A stretch of 64,000 bases of DNA, taken from NCBI GenBank assembly GCA_003439945.1, contig QVRM01003901.1:1348501-1412500 (forward strand), in the 5' to 3' direction. The notes beneath the pieces are model-generated. The model was not told the DNA's origin. It searched no databases and worked only from the letters and a program-made list of their open reading frames with translations. The position numbers and the translations under genes were made by a program. The first letter of the stretch is position 1. Each line of letters starts with the position of its first letter. Below, piece after piece: positions 11,870 through 23,224 of the stretch. This stretch comes from Dermanyssus gallinae. Taxonomy: Eukaryota; Arthropoda; Arachnida; Mesostigmata; Dermanyssidae.

Positions 11870-13430
11870 ACGGAATTCGCGAAGTAACACCAAATAAATG
11901 TGAGTTTTTTTTGGTGAAATGACCACCTTATTTATCCGTTATTGGTTAAATCCCTCGCCTGTAACACTGTCTACTTTTACTGTTTTACGATCTGTCTGGA
12001 ACAAATAAGAATTCAATCGGCTCTCACGAATGCCTCTGTCTGCTAACCGCAACCGCTCTGCGCCTTCTTCTCAAACAGCCCTCGTTCTCATAAGCGCTCA
12101 GACGACGTTCCTGAGAGCCCTCTCGCAAAGACACGTAGGCTTGGCCTTCAGCTACGGTATGCTTCTTCGAAAATAAATATTTCCTTTCCAACGGTTACAG
12201 TGACCACAGTAACAACGAGTGGGCAACCAGGTCCCGCAGGCCGGACAAACGTCTAAGCCCGGAAAAGTCAGCCTACGACTTCTCGAGATAGCATCAACTC
12301 GTCAGTTCCTGCTCACTGGTAGTACGCCAGTAAAGTAAAGCCACTATTATCACCTGTCACACACAGCATTACTTGTCACGTTAACAGTTTACGATTACAA
12401 TAGCACATTTTGCTTACAAAAACAGCGCCTACATTACCAATAAATTGAACACTGTAACATGCACATTACATCGAGACATTTAGCGACGGTGCGTAGTTTT
12501 GAAGTGGTACTTGAAAGATATAATTTCAATTATTTTCACGTTAACTCTAAGCGTTTGCGCCAAAACAACGCACAGTTTTCTAGGTTTGCTACAGTAGACA
12601 TATACTCTAGATGTTACCGCCACTACTTTCACTGACATGTAAAATATTAAGTAATATAAATATAACTATAACGCAACTTTGCGATTTGAAGTACCGTTAC
12701 ACCTTTATTTTTTTGGGAATTTATAATACCATGCCTTTGATTTGCGAAAGTTCGGATTTTCCTCGTTGTTAAGTCATGGTAATGCGGAGATCGTGCTGTT
12801 CGTTTAAGATATACGCGCTCGTAATCACTATTGGTCGTTAGCGTTCGCATGCACATTAACCTGGAAAAGCTTTTCAAAACGTGTTGATTGAACCGAGCGT
12901 AAGGCGCCGTACACAGCAGCAGCTTGGTAGCACGGCCGGCAGTGATAATACACACAAGAAGAAGCAACGGCTCTTACCGCTGCCATCTCCCAGCACAACA
13001 CCAGCAGTAAAAATAGGGAAAGTTCTGAAGACAGCAAATTACAGCAACGAACCGTGGCTGTGAAACTCTTAGTAATCGCAGTATATTCGTTCTAGCCGTT
13101 CATACGAGCCCAACACAAAGAACAGAAGAAAACAATTACGGAACGCGCAATGTCGTCATGAAATGGGTACGTCACGACTGATGCGCGTAGCCTGCACTGG
13201 TGGCTTGTTTTTACCTACATGATAATGATGATCGTAATAATAATGATCGCAGCAAAACTAAATTAGAATGAACTTTCCTTGGATTTGGTGGCCAAACGAA
13301 TCCAACTTATAAAAAGAGGCGTGTAGTAGGCACGTTCTGTAGATGAAATGTAATAAACCGAACCTCGCATTGCAGCGTACATCTGACAGACGCACCTAAC
13401 TGGCCGTGGCATTCGTTTTTAGAAACTCGG
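11870..13430. other. Anonymous DNA, nothing recognised
   Basis: No coding exon, element or repeat is recognised. Minus-strand open frames of 106 and 69 codons at 12.6-13.0 kb have no domain. Confidence 0.35.
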
Positions 13431-13439
13431 CCGTAAAAA

Positions 13440-13990
13440 GTGAATCTACGCGCCTACGACAATGTAACTCGCACAAAGTCGTGGCCAAATCTAGGTACCA
13501 GACCCAGCAGCATTGCGAACACAGGTCCTCATGCTAAGAAGATCATGTTATGTGTTTGGTGGAATTGGAAAAGTGCAGTGTACAATATTCGTCAAAGAGC
13601 AATAAAACGATAACAGTCACAAGTAAAGCCAGTTGCTCAACCTTTTGAAGCAAGTCGTCATTGAAAAATGTTCTGAACTGTACAATCGTATAAGCTTCGT
13701 AATCCACCATGACAACGCCACTCCGCGTACATCTGTGGTGGCCTGCCGCAAGTTGCTGCAATTAGCATGGAATGTTTTACTTCACCTACCTTATTGTGCT
13801 GAAATTGTCCCTTCAGAATATTTGGACTATTCTTCTGACTTCAGAACTATGCATCTAATACAGGAATTTTGGAACGATGGAATTGTTATATCAAGAGAGC
13901 ATTAAACGAAGACTATAGAAAGCGGGGTGGTATGTATATGATTAACACCGCGTTTATGACAAGGTATAAAGGGTATCAAGCGAACAATGG
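13440..13990 (+). pseudogene. Mariner transposase fragment, second lineage
   Basis: The plus strand reads SSIANTGPHAKKIMLCVWWN (about 13507-13566), then, after a disrupted stretch, KQVVIEKCSELYNR (about 13645) and a block with HHDNATPRTS that keeps the second catalytic Asp. It continues KLLQLAWNVLLHLPY and VPSEYLDY, where Glu replaces the third catalytic Asp. This matches the C-terminal half of mariner transposases of the kind found in bees and ants and in human SETMAR. The N-terminal DNA-binding half and the ends are missing, and frameshifts split the frame. Confidence 0.7.
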
Positions 13991-13999
13991 TAAACATTG

Positions 14000-14332
14000 A
14001 TTCAAAACATGTCCTTGGTACATAGTCCTATTAGCTACTGTATTTTCATGTTCTGTCGAATTATTGTATTCAAGCTTCGTAACCGTTCAGCGTTTCAAAC
14101 CGCTAATTCGGTGTATTCTAAATTGTGAGGATAGATTCTATCCGGAGACTTTGGTACATCGCACTACTAAAGAACACGCACACGTGCGCATTTCAACCTG
14201 GCCAACGGTCACTAAATGTCTAAAAAAACGGCTGAGCGCAGTCCCTAATCATAGCAACGCTGGCTTTTTCTATGCGGCTCGCTTCACGTCCCTTTCAAAT
14301 AATGTACATATGCGTATATATATTATGCTTAC
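14000..14332. other. Presumed intron of the CDR2-like gene
   Basis: Non-coding sequence directly downstream, in the sense of the gene, of the exon donor at 14332-14331. The next exon, which should continue the coiled coil, was not found in the remaining 14 kb on this strand. Confidence 0.35.
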
Positions 14333-14445
14333 CTCGATTTCCTGTGACTGGTGCTCAATTACGGCCTGAAGCTTACGAACGCTCTCCTCGAGTTCCTGAT
14401 TTCTCTCCAAAAGTGTCTTGCCCAGCTCAGCAGCAAGTTGAAGAT
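14333..14445 (-). CDS. CDR2: Internal exon of a CDR2/centrocortin-like coiled-coil protein
   Basis: A 113-base minus-strand exon with clean borders. The acceptor is TTGGTTTTCATTTAAG and the donor is GAAATCGAG followed by GTAAGC. It enters with two bases (AT) that complete a codon begun by G in the preceding exon, giving Asp, then reads 37 codons and leaves in phase 0. The translation begins DLQLAAELGKTLLERN and ends ELEESVRKLQAVIEHQSQEIE after one further residue. DLQLAAELGKTLL-RN is the hallmark near the N-terminus of vertebrate CDR2/CDR2L and the arthropod centrocortin family. The following residues align with CDR2 without gaps as a heptad-like coiled coil. BICD-related adaptors share a looser version of the motif, but ELE-S and QEIE favour CDR2. 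Centrocortin is a centrosomal protein in Drosophila. The exon has no stops or frameshifts and lies among transposon relics, consistent with a long-intron gene. Flanking exons are not established. Confidence 0.75.
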
Positions 14446-14459
14446 CTTAAATGAAAACC

Positions 14460-15540
14460 AAATGCATGTGGCAGTTTATTTATCGTCTGACACATTATAT
14501 AGAGGTAAGACTTGTCAGGACTTGTATTGTAACTGGATATTTAATAGGCAAATCTGACATAGCTTTTTTTTATTGTAGCGATGGCTTATCTCTATTATAA
14601 AGGAGCATAAAAAGAAGGAAGGGCAATAGATAATACTCTTCATGAAAGTAAGGCCAGGACCTCCAAGTCTCAAGCCAGAGGAGCAATTCATTCAAAAAAG
14701 TATTTGATATACCTATGTTTCTTCCTTTACGGAAAAGACAACCTTTAAGAACAAGCTTCATCTTAAATAAGCTCTCTCATAAAAATCGTTTTCTTTCCCT
14801 GGCTAGTCAACTCGTCCTTAACACACTCAATTTTAGCAGTCCGCGTAAACATATAATAAAGCAGAGCATCTAAGATGCGTCAAAGTTGTAATATCATACA
14901 ATAGAATGCAATTATATAGAAGCATGTAAAACTAAACCCTGAACGGTGTACTGTAACGCGAAGAACCATCATTAAATGGTCTATGAATGGCTAACGGAGT
15001 CATTTTGATAATTCCATCAAAATCACTTTGCGCAGTTACGAGCTCTATATAGTCAACAGGCGGCATACTAGCGCCATGAGAACATCTTGTTGACCGGAAA
15101 TTGGTCTTAGATTTAACACTTAGCTCCACTTTTTGCATTTCCGGGAGACCCGGCGAATAAATGTATCTCCAATTTTTTTTTTTATATGTGTGTGAAAATG
15201 TGACTGCCAATCGTTGCAAAAATATAATAGTTAGGGTAGTACGAGGCTAAAGAAGACATTTATAATTCAGTCGTCTAATGACTAAGCAGCAAAACAACAC
15301 ATTGCAGATAGCGGGCGCTGATCTATGAGATGTGCTAACTAAAATCCAAATGCAATAGCCCTCTCAACCTTTAATCGAGTTTGCGATTGGAATGTTTATC
15401 TTGCATGTGCGCCTTTCTTTGGAATAAATAACGATGCACTTTGGAACCTTACGTCAGTTCCAAAGTTTGTCGTTATTTGTTATCTTGCGCCACTAATAGA
15501 TCTTATTAATTGCTTTTTGTAACGTCTCACGTTCATTTGT
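14460..15540. other. Anonymous or intronic DNA
   Basis: No element or exon is recognised. A 95-codon minus-strand frame (14932-15219) has no domain. If the exons at 14333-14445 and 21537-21954 belong to one gene, this whole stretch is intron. Confidence 0.35.
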
Positions 15541-16384
15541 AGAGATTAAGTTGACCCAGGCGGCGGACAGGGTTAAAACATTATTGGACAGTGATGGTTG
15601 GGATGCCTATAACGTTGAACTTCAAAAGCTGACCGAAGAATTGTCGTTGCTATTTGATTCTCCTCCGGAGGATAGGGCTAACCAGGGTAGTTGGACAGCC
15701 CCCTTACATGAAAAGCGACTAGCAGGCCTGATTAATAGAGCACCTTCTGTTGCTGATAGAGCCAGGCTTCGAGCTGTTAGCAGTCAAGGGGCTGGGGCTT
15801 GGTTACAAGCCCTACCCTGCCCGCGAATTGGGACTCTGTTAGACGACGAGACGACGCGTATAAGCGCAGGGCTGCGGCTTGGTGTTGACCTAGTCGTGCC
15901 CCACCGATGTCGTTGTGGTGATTTCGTGGACGCCTTGGCCCATCATGGCCTGTCATGCGCGTTGAGTGCAGGCCGACGAGCGCGTCACTACGCTTTAAAT
16001 GACATCTTTAGCCGCGCACTTAGGTCCGCCGGCTTTCCGTGCGTTCTAGAGCCCCCGGGTCTTTCGAGGGATGATGGAAAAAGACCTGACGGTCTGACTT
16101 TGACGCCCTTTGAGCGTGGCCGCATGCTTGTTTGGGACGCAACTGTAACCGACTCATTAGCCCCTTCGATGGTCGGTGCAGGTGCGGACCGAGCAGGTCA
16201 TGCCTCCAGGTTAGCTGAGGCTAATAAATGCAGAAAATACTCAAGCGTCGATTATCCGCACGAATTTTGTCCGTTGGCGTTCGAGACTATGGTAGCTGCA
16301 GGCCCCCTTACGCTCAAGCTGATTCAGCGGGTTTACAAATTTAAAATAAAGAGATTAAGTTGGCACACAATTAAAAATACTTAA
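15541..16384 (+). pseudogene. LINE ORF2 C-terminal region, copy 2 (unbroken 277 codons)
   Basis: A plus-strand frame is open from 15551 to TAA at 16382-16384. It carries the same post-reverse-transcriptase domain as 9980-11258. The blocks are APSVADRARLRAVSSQGAGA and GLRLGVDL, a Cys/His cluster CRCGDFVDALAHHGLSC, RARHYALNDI, LSRDDGKRPDGLTLTPFERG, VWDATVTDSLAPS and CPLAFETM. The C-...CG...H..LSC cluster suggests a zinc-binding knuckle. The copy is 5'-truncated with no methionine at the start. At the 3' end family similarity stops near 16320: the last 20 or so residues (RVYKFKIKRLSWHTIKNT) differ from copy 1 and probably come from flanking DNA. The long open frame points to a fairly recent insertion. 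Confidence 0.7.
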
Positions 16385-16399
16385 CGTAACCTTTTTCAT

Positions 16400-17421
16400 T
16401 TAAGGATACAGGTATGGCGATTTAAAGATAAAAATAATGAAACAATATACTATTGGCCGAGTCACCAACACTGGAGAAACCAGTGCTTTTTGGCTATAAC
16501 TCTTCTGTGACCCCGCCGCTACTCAAGGTCGGAACATTGTATCAATATGGCTTTCTCTGTGATAACGGTGAGTGGCGAGGGTGTACTAATCTTAAGTTTT
16601 ATATCAATCTGAGTATATTGCGTATCCGTTACAACAATTTGATTCAACCCGGAGAAAACCAAGAGTTTACAAGGTATCCTTTTTAAAATTAGATAAGTAA
16701 CTGAAAAATGCGGTACGCAGATAACGCGACAAAATCGCTGGGCCGGTACTATGTGGCTCCAATCAGCAGCAAACCATCGGCTAGCTTTGGAGGTCCGCCT
16801 CCACAAATTGTACAAATCTGTACAGTGCGGACAACACAATGTACTAGCTAGAGCTAGTTCTACTGTCAGCCAACTGCAACACTTCACATTCAAAATAAAT
16901 ACAAAGATTGGCACCGATAACGACCTTGCATTGTATTTGCGTCCGATGGATTATAGTAAAAGTAACATATGTATTAAACCATGATGACAAAGTATGCCCA
17001 CTATACGTAGGCGCGGTTGGCCAAAATAATTCGTTTTAGACTAATTGATTTCTAAATGCAGTAAACTGTGGACAAGTTCAAAGTTAGCTATATATTGCGC
17101 TCCATATTTATAATATAAACAGGCATACATTTTTTTTTTAGCTCGCGCTGGGTACACCACGAGACAGATGGACATAATCATTGATGAGTTCACTATCAAT
17201 TGGCTATAAGGACGTACATAATGATTTCAATCAATTTGAACCAGTGTGTCAGTCGTTTTGAACTTCAGGTTCTCGAAAATTTGCTTTATGCTATGAAGAC
17301 AGAACAACCGCTGACACAGAAAAACCGGCCAACGGCCAAAACGTTCCAACGCAGCACTACAAACATGCATTCCAATTATTAGGATGATGTTAGCATATTT
17401 CACGTTAGCGGGCTGGTCGTG

Positions 17422-17454
<33 letters not shown>

Positions 17455-18325
17455 ACGGAACGTAACCTAGTGTGAGATATGTTTGATCATTAAATATGGG
17501 ATGTTTGTTGCCCACAGTTCATAGCTGCTTTTCAAAACTGCCATAAAACGAAAATGCTTAAATAGAAAAAAAGAGCTAGAAATAACCCGTAAAGCTCGTA
17601 GCCCGGAAAGAATACTTCTAATTGCCAAGTTCTTCGCGATATCATTATTAGAGCTCGATAAGTGGAATGAGTTGTATAAATGACCTCAACCTGGTCGACT
17701 GCTACAGCATGTTTTCATCAAACAAATACAACATTTTCCATGATGATCGAAAAAAGTAGACTTGCATAAACAGGCCTTAAGGTGTGATTTATAGGCTAAA
17801 CACACTCACTGAAATCATCATCGTTGAACTCAGCGTTAGCAAGTGCTTCAGCAACCTGGTCCATGATTCGTTGTGTGGAGATCGACGCCGCGCGGTCGGA
17901 ACAGAACTGAACTGACGCCGTTTTGCAGTCGCGCCGTCGGCACACTCAAGCAAATCACTCTCGCGTATGAACACGCCAATGCACGAAAGAATGAATTCAT
18001 CAATCCACCTATCAGCCAATGGATGGATCGAATATTGTGGAATCCTGCTTGGAGCCAACACCCGCTAACGTCGCCTTCACTGGCACTCGTTGCGTCGTTT
18101 GTAGTGCGTGCAACATGAGCTGTGTTATCTCAAACGTCGCAATATGCACGATTTCTCTTGCGACTACAACAACAACAACAACAACCACCACAACGACGTC
18201 CTCGAGTGCACGAAGCATCAATGGCCAGATAATCAAACGTGTAGTGTGATATTATGATCGGCGGTGACTCGTAGTTATCACGAGATACAATGCGTTACCG
18301 CAAACGAGAGTCGTGTGACCAACAA

Positions 18326-18359
<34 letters not shown>

Positions 18360-19740
18360 GGACAGGCTCGATCACACGCAGTTCATTGGTCCCTTTTGAT
18401 AAGAGCGCACATACGTAAAGCATTTTGCACTCATATTCCTAAAGCGGTCACATGGTCGCCGCCGAAGGTTCGCGATTTCTCAAAACATAACATTTCACCA
18501 TGCTCTACGCGTCTCACATTTTCTAACATTGCCGGCTCATGCTTAATTGAGATGTAGACCAAAAGCGACGACAACTTAGATATAGAATGCAAGTACTGGA
18601 AAAGTGATGTTGTTAAACGACCGGTGACGACTGGATAATGGATGCATGATACTCTATCGCTTCCAACTTAAGATCATGTGCGCAACAATAAGCCAACAGC
18701 AATGAGCACTACAACAGCTAAATTGAAATTCCCGCGATAGCAGCAGAAACTCACAGAGGCGTGTGAAGGTTCGATCTAGGCTTAATCAAATTTGAATAAA
18801 CTACGTATGTGTGCCTGCAGCCAACAAGCCAACTGACTATGTCACTGTTACAAGTTTCCTTCTTCCACAATGGCGGCTTCACTCGGGAGAAGGATGTCCA
18901 GTGTTTATTGCGCACAACTTAAGTCAATCTTGTCTATATCCATAGCCACAGCTAAAATTAGGCTGTTTGCTGTCATATGAAGATACATGCCGTTTATTAA
19001 ACGTAAGAACATTATTATTATTCAATGAATACAAGCATTACTGAAAATGCTTTCTACTGGAATACGTTGTGCTAAATAGACTTTTACGAGTAAGAAAATA
19101 TGTATGGAAATGTATATGCTTGCTCAGCACACAATAATGGCGTCATTGTCAATTATGGATTGACTCAGACAACAAGCGGATTTTTATCTACTCATGAGAA
19201 AACCGACGCCTTGCCCAAGAGCAGAAGGATCACATTGACAGCTATATGTGCAGACGTGTGTTAACGGCAGACGTAGACACACGACTGAAGGTAAAATGAG
19301 GAGATGTAACATAGACCTCACCATCGACGATGACTCTCTTAGTATCTTCGTACCACAGATGTACTATGCGTAACGATACATCCTAATCATGGGCTCCGAA
19401 GCTATAAACAAAGCACCAGGGCGTTATGTATGGCAACCAACGTAGGACCAGTGCTACAACCAACGCATTCTGCCTACGCTGGCGATGCTGGTCTTCATGG
19501 GAGTGCTTGTTTGACAGCGACTGACTTGTTTGACAGCGACATCGTCAGCCACTTGCCGAGCATTTTTTGGCGTATCCAAACCGTGGTGTCCTTCAGCGTT
19601 TAAAAAAGAAAAAATTGTAACGAAACATTAGCGATTAAAAACTCGTGAAACTAAGAAAGCGTTTCTATTAGAGACATTAATTACACAAACTATACAAAAT
19701 ATGTATTCTATAAATTCTATAAATGAATAAGCACTTTCGT
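16400..19740. other. Anonymous or intronic DNA with small microsatellites
   Basis: No gene is recognised. Microsatellites: (TA)n at 17423-17451, (ACA)n at about 18166-18188 and (TA)n at 18331-18356. Several open frames of 60-131 codons lack any domain. Confidence 0.4.
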
Positions 19741-19758
19741 GCCACTGAAAACGCATAC

Positions 19759-19869
<111 letters not shown>

Positions 19870-19929
19870 AATGTGCGGCATTTTAAAACGAGAGTACAGA
19901 TATGTCCTCATTTAGATTTACCAAACAAG

Positions 19930-20085
19930 ACCAGCCACTCGTATGTTTAGTACGGCAGTTACCTTGTCTAAAATGGGTTTCATGTTCCCAATTTAGACAA
20001 GGTAACTGCCGGAGTAGACTAAAATGATCGGCCACGACATGAAAAACTATACACGGGCATTAGCCTTACAATAATAATGTAAACA
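19930..20085 (+). repeat. SINE family A derivative with a long hairpin
   Basis: From about 19929 the sequence matches the body of the SINE at 44466-44655: GACCAGCCACTC, then TTTAGACAAGGTAACTGCC, GGAGTAGACTAAAATGATCG, GACATGAAAAACTATACACG and GGCATTAGCCTTAC before an AATAATAAT tail. The tRNA-like head of the 44.5-kb copy is missing. In its place is a near-perfect inverted repeat: 19953-19977 pairs with 19987-20011, 24 of 25 bases, with a 9-base loop. The other copy has only about 8 paired bases at this point. Confidence 0.65.
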
Positions 20086-20089
20086 AAAC

Positions 20090-21310
20090 AACGGTATTGT
20101 AAAATGGGAGTTCATATGTCCCCAAGCTTCTGCCCCCTGTTTATTCTGAGTGAACTTCGTTTAGTTCGTTTGCTTACTACATACAGTAAGTAGATATCCG
20201 ACATTTGTGATTCCTTCTTCTCTATAATTAGGCATAAACAACAAAGCGCAGTAAATTGTTTTTGAAACTTAAGAATAGAATGATAAAGCAAAACACTGGC
20301 ACCTTAAGGATCGAATGGTAAAACAAAGCACACATATGTATGCAAATATTACTAATATTGGACAGCGTTATTCATTCAAGCGAGGCTGTTAACTGCAAAC
20401 TGTTGCTAAAGCTGCAACTACTGTCGTATTATGTTCTGTACAGGCTGGGGATAAACTATTGTGTTCAACTTTCGTGAGTATTAGATTCCCAACCCCGTAT
20501 GGAAAGAGCGTAAAAAAAAGAATAAATTCATCCGTCCTAGCGGCACGCCATAGTATGGAACACCTCACATTTATGAGGTGTCAAAGGCCCTGGTGAAGTC
20601 AACTTCGACACATAATGGGCGGATGCCAAAGTACAAAATATACTACGAAGATTTGCGTTAAGGACAGTATCTCTACAGAAGTGAATGCCAATGTAAAGGC
20701 TAAAGAAATACTTCACGTAAGTTCGATTGCAAACAGCATATACAAATGGTAGCGCATCTTTCACAAACACATCCTGTTTAGTCAAGCCCACATCAGCGGT
20801 TATTAGGTTTTAATTGCTGGACCAGTTTACTTTATATGGAACTGGTCAGCAGATCGACAAACTGGGCTTAGTTGCTTTCTTTCCTTTGAAATGCCAGACT
20901 TTCAATGTGATAGCCAACGTGGCGCTACCTGAAAACTCTAGCGTGCTATATCGGGAGTAACTGTAAATATTACGTAGTGCAAACATATTTTGGAATTTGA
21001 TTCTGCAACTATGTCTATAAATTACGACGGCCGTGGTAGGATATTTGTATGCATCGGAAGCTCTATTGTCTAAACCATGTCTACGTCGAATGGTAAAAAA
21101 ATGCGATTAATTTACTTGTTCGAATTTTCATGAACTAAAATACCCGCGTTACTGTCATTGCTCATATAATTCACGATCATTTTGCATGTTTTATCTTGCC
21201 ATGAGCTGTTAGGTGTTTAATGGGAGTCGTACATCCCATTTTTGTTTGGGTTTGCCTTAAAACAACAACATATAATAATTAACTTAATAGGACCAACTTA
21301 CAATTTGACT
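20090..21310. other. Anonymous or intronic DNA
   Basis: No gene or element is recognised. An 84-codon minus-strand frame (20537-20791) has no domain. Confidence 0.35.
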
Positions 21311-21312
21311 AC

Positions 21313-21313
<1 letters not shown>

Positions 21314-21358
<45 letters not shown>

Positions 21359-21373
21359 AGAGAGAGAGAGAGA
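21314..21373. repeat. Compound (TA)n(GA)n microsatellite
   Basis: TA run at 21314-21356 followed by a GA run to 21373. Same order as at 2880 and 31879. Confidence 0.9.
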
Positions 21374-21536
21374 TAATATGTGTGTAACATATACCTAATG
21401 TATTATACGGAAAATAAACTTTAACCTATATGGAGAATCTGTTTAGGTACAAGGTGTTGTCGTATTTATCTAACAATTGCAATTTCTATATTGGGCATTA
21501 AGTCAATGTGTTTTGACATTGTTTTGAGGTGCTTAC

Positions 21537-21954
21537 CTGTCTTTGGGACATAGGCGTACTCGTCCGGTTGGATCTCTTCTGATAGTTTGTCAGTTACGAC
21601 ATCGATGAGAAAATCTATGTTCTTCTTTGCCTTCGAAGTGAAACCGTGTGCAGGTGTTAGTGGCCGAAGCGCATCGAAGCAGTCTGTGCGAGCCGTTGTC
21701 CGGTTTGGATTGTTATTGTTGTTGTTGTTGCCGTGCTGGCCTCCAGGCGACGAGACTGTCGACTCGTCCTCATCGCAGACGCTTAACCCGGAATCCAGTG
21801 AAAGAAGATCTTGACCTACGAACCCCGGATCTAGCGTGGAATCCGGTCGCTGCATGTGCGACAGGTAACGGCCCGCATCATCTTCAGCCGATCCAATTTG
21901 GCCAAGATTATCCTGTTGTTGTTGATGATGATGTTGATGATGATGCGAGTCCAT
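21537..21954 (-). CDS. First coding exon of an unidentified protein, possibly 5' exon of the CDR2-like gene
   Basis: The minus-strand ATG at 21954-21952 opens a 418-base exon: 139 codons plus one base. It ends at ACAG followed by GTAAGC, a strong donor. The protein starts with His/Gln repeats (MDSHHHQHHHQQQQ), has an acidic Ser/Asp-rich middle (residues about 46-70), an Asn run of 7, then a more globular end including KKNIDFLIDVVTDKLSEEIQ and DEYAYVPKT. Homopolymer tracts followed by a charged, conserved-looking segment are typical of arthropod regulatory proteins. I do not recognise the family. The exon ends in phase 1 with G, and the CDR2-like exon at 14445 begins in the matching phase (G plus AT gives Asp), on the same strand 7.1 kb downstream. 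Direct joining is therefore possible but unproven. Confidence 0.55.
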
Positions 21955-22430
21955 AGCGTTAATTTAGAGCTGAGGTTAGAGGATTAAGTGTACGTCGCGT
22001 ACGCGTTCAATTGGACTAAAATGCTTTTCCGTACTTTTTTTACTGGACAGTTTTCGAATGACTATGTTATAGCAGTGTTACGGTGACAGGCATTGCAAGT
22101 GACTCGGTGGCGTTTTTTTGCAACTGAAAGGTTGGCCTTGCAAGGTGGGCCGATGTGAAGGATGCAGAAAGTGTAGTGGGTCCGAGTAGCTAGCAAAGGT
22201 TGTGCAGGTGCTTGACTCTAAACGACACCAGTGTCGTGACAGTTGACCAATAAGAGGACGGACAGTGACTGGACATGAATGATGGGCATAGAGAGTGGCC
22301 GATGAAGAAGTTGGATCAGTTGGTGGTACAGCGGTGCAACGGGCGAGACTCAGTGTCGTGGTTAGGCAAACAATGTCGATGACGGCCGCAAGGCCTGTGA
22401 AGGCGCTAGCTCGTGACCCCTAAATCTCCG
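21955..22430 (-). promoter_or_regulatory. Likely 5' untranslated or promoter region of the 21.5-21.95 kb exon
   Basis: Sequence upstream of the ATG at 21954, moderately GC-rich and without long open frames. No TATA box or other defined site is claimed. The assignment is by position only. Confidence 0.25.
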
Positions 22431-22977
22431 TCGTGAGCAGGTCGGATCTGAAATGACCAGCATGCATGTTCAACACAACACTGTAAGTAAGAACCTTTGC
22501 ATGTGCTGGGCATAAAATTGAACAATTCGAATGCTTGAATGTTACTTATTGTCATGTATTCATAAATGCGTAATAATGTAATAATGTTTGAGTGTATGCA
22601 GTTTGAGTTCATTCAGTTCTGTCACCTAACAAGCGGTGCCTCGATGTACCATTTTGTGTCATAACTATTAGAGTCATAAACCTGAATAAAGTATATTGAT
22701 TTGCGTCACAAGCATAGTCCGTTTTATGTCACAGCACTACGTCATCTCTTGAAAAAGTTTGAGCACACAAGGTACCTATCGTTGTTATTTGGTCAATTTA
22801 TTTTAACCGCTTCAACAGTCACTGACTGACACTGGTCACACGCACTCGTTATTTCATACACAACAGATATATACAAGCATATTAATGAAATGTATTGTGC
22901 CACTCTGGCTCGAAGATATATTCCTCCCGCGTAGGGAATCCTACACACATTTCAAAACGATCTTCACATCAGTAAAT

Positions 22978-23145
22978 CTGCGCTGGAAATTGGAATAACT
23001 AAAAATAAATTCTGTAACATTGTTTTTGCGCTTTATATCAATATTTATGGAACGTTAGGCACTGCGCTGGAAATTGGAATAACTAAAAATAAAATCCGTA
23101 ACATTGTTTTTGCGCTTTATATCAATATTTATGGAACGTTAGGCA
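22978..23145. repeat. 84-bp tandem duplication
   Basis: Two copies, 22978-23061 and 23062-23145, differ at only a few bases (AAATTCTG versus AAATCCG context and the last base). Each ends in TATGGAACGTTAGGCA. High identity implies a recent duplication. Confidence 0.9.
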
Positions 23146-23224
23146 AGCAAGTTATCTGGGCAGCCCAAAAACACCTTCTAGCGAAAACAAGCGTGTGGTC
23201 AGTTTGGAAAGCTTTCAAAGAGGT

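Noticed and set aside
17116..17209. Plus-strand stretch after a T-rich acceptor-like site, open to a stop (ends TINWL)
   Set aside because: Only about 20 codons and no homology. Could be a last exon but is not supportable.
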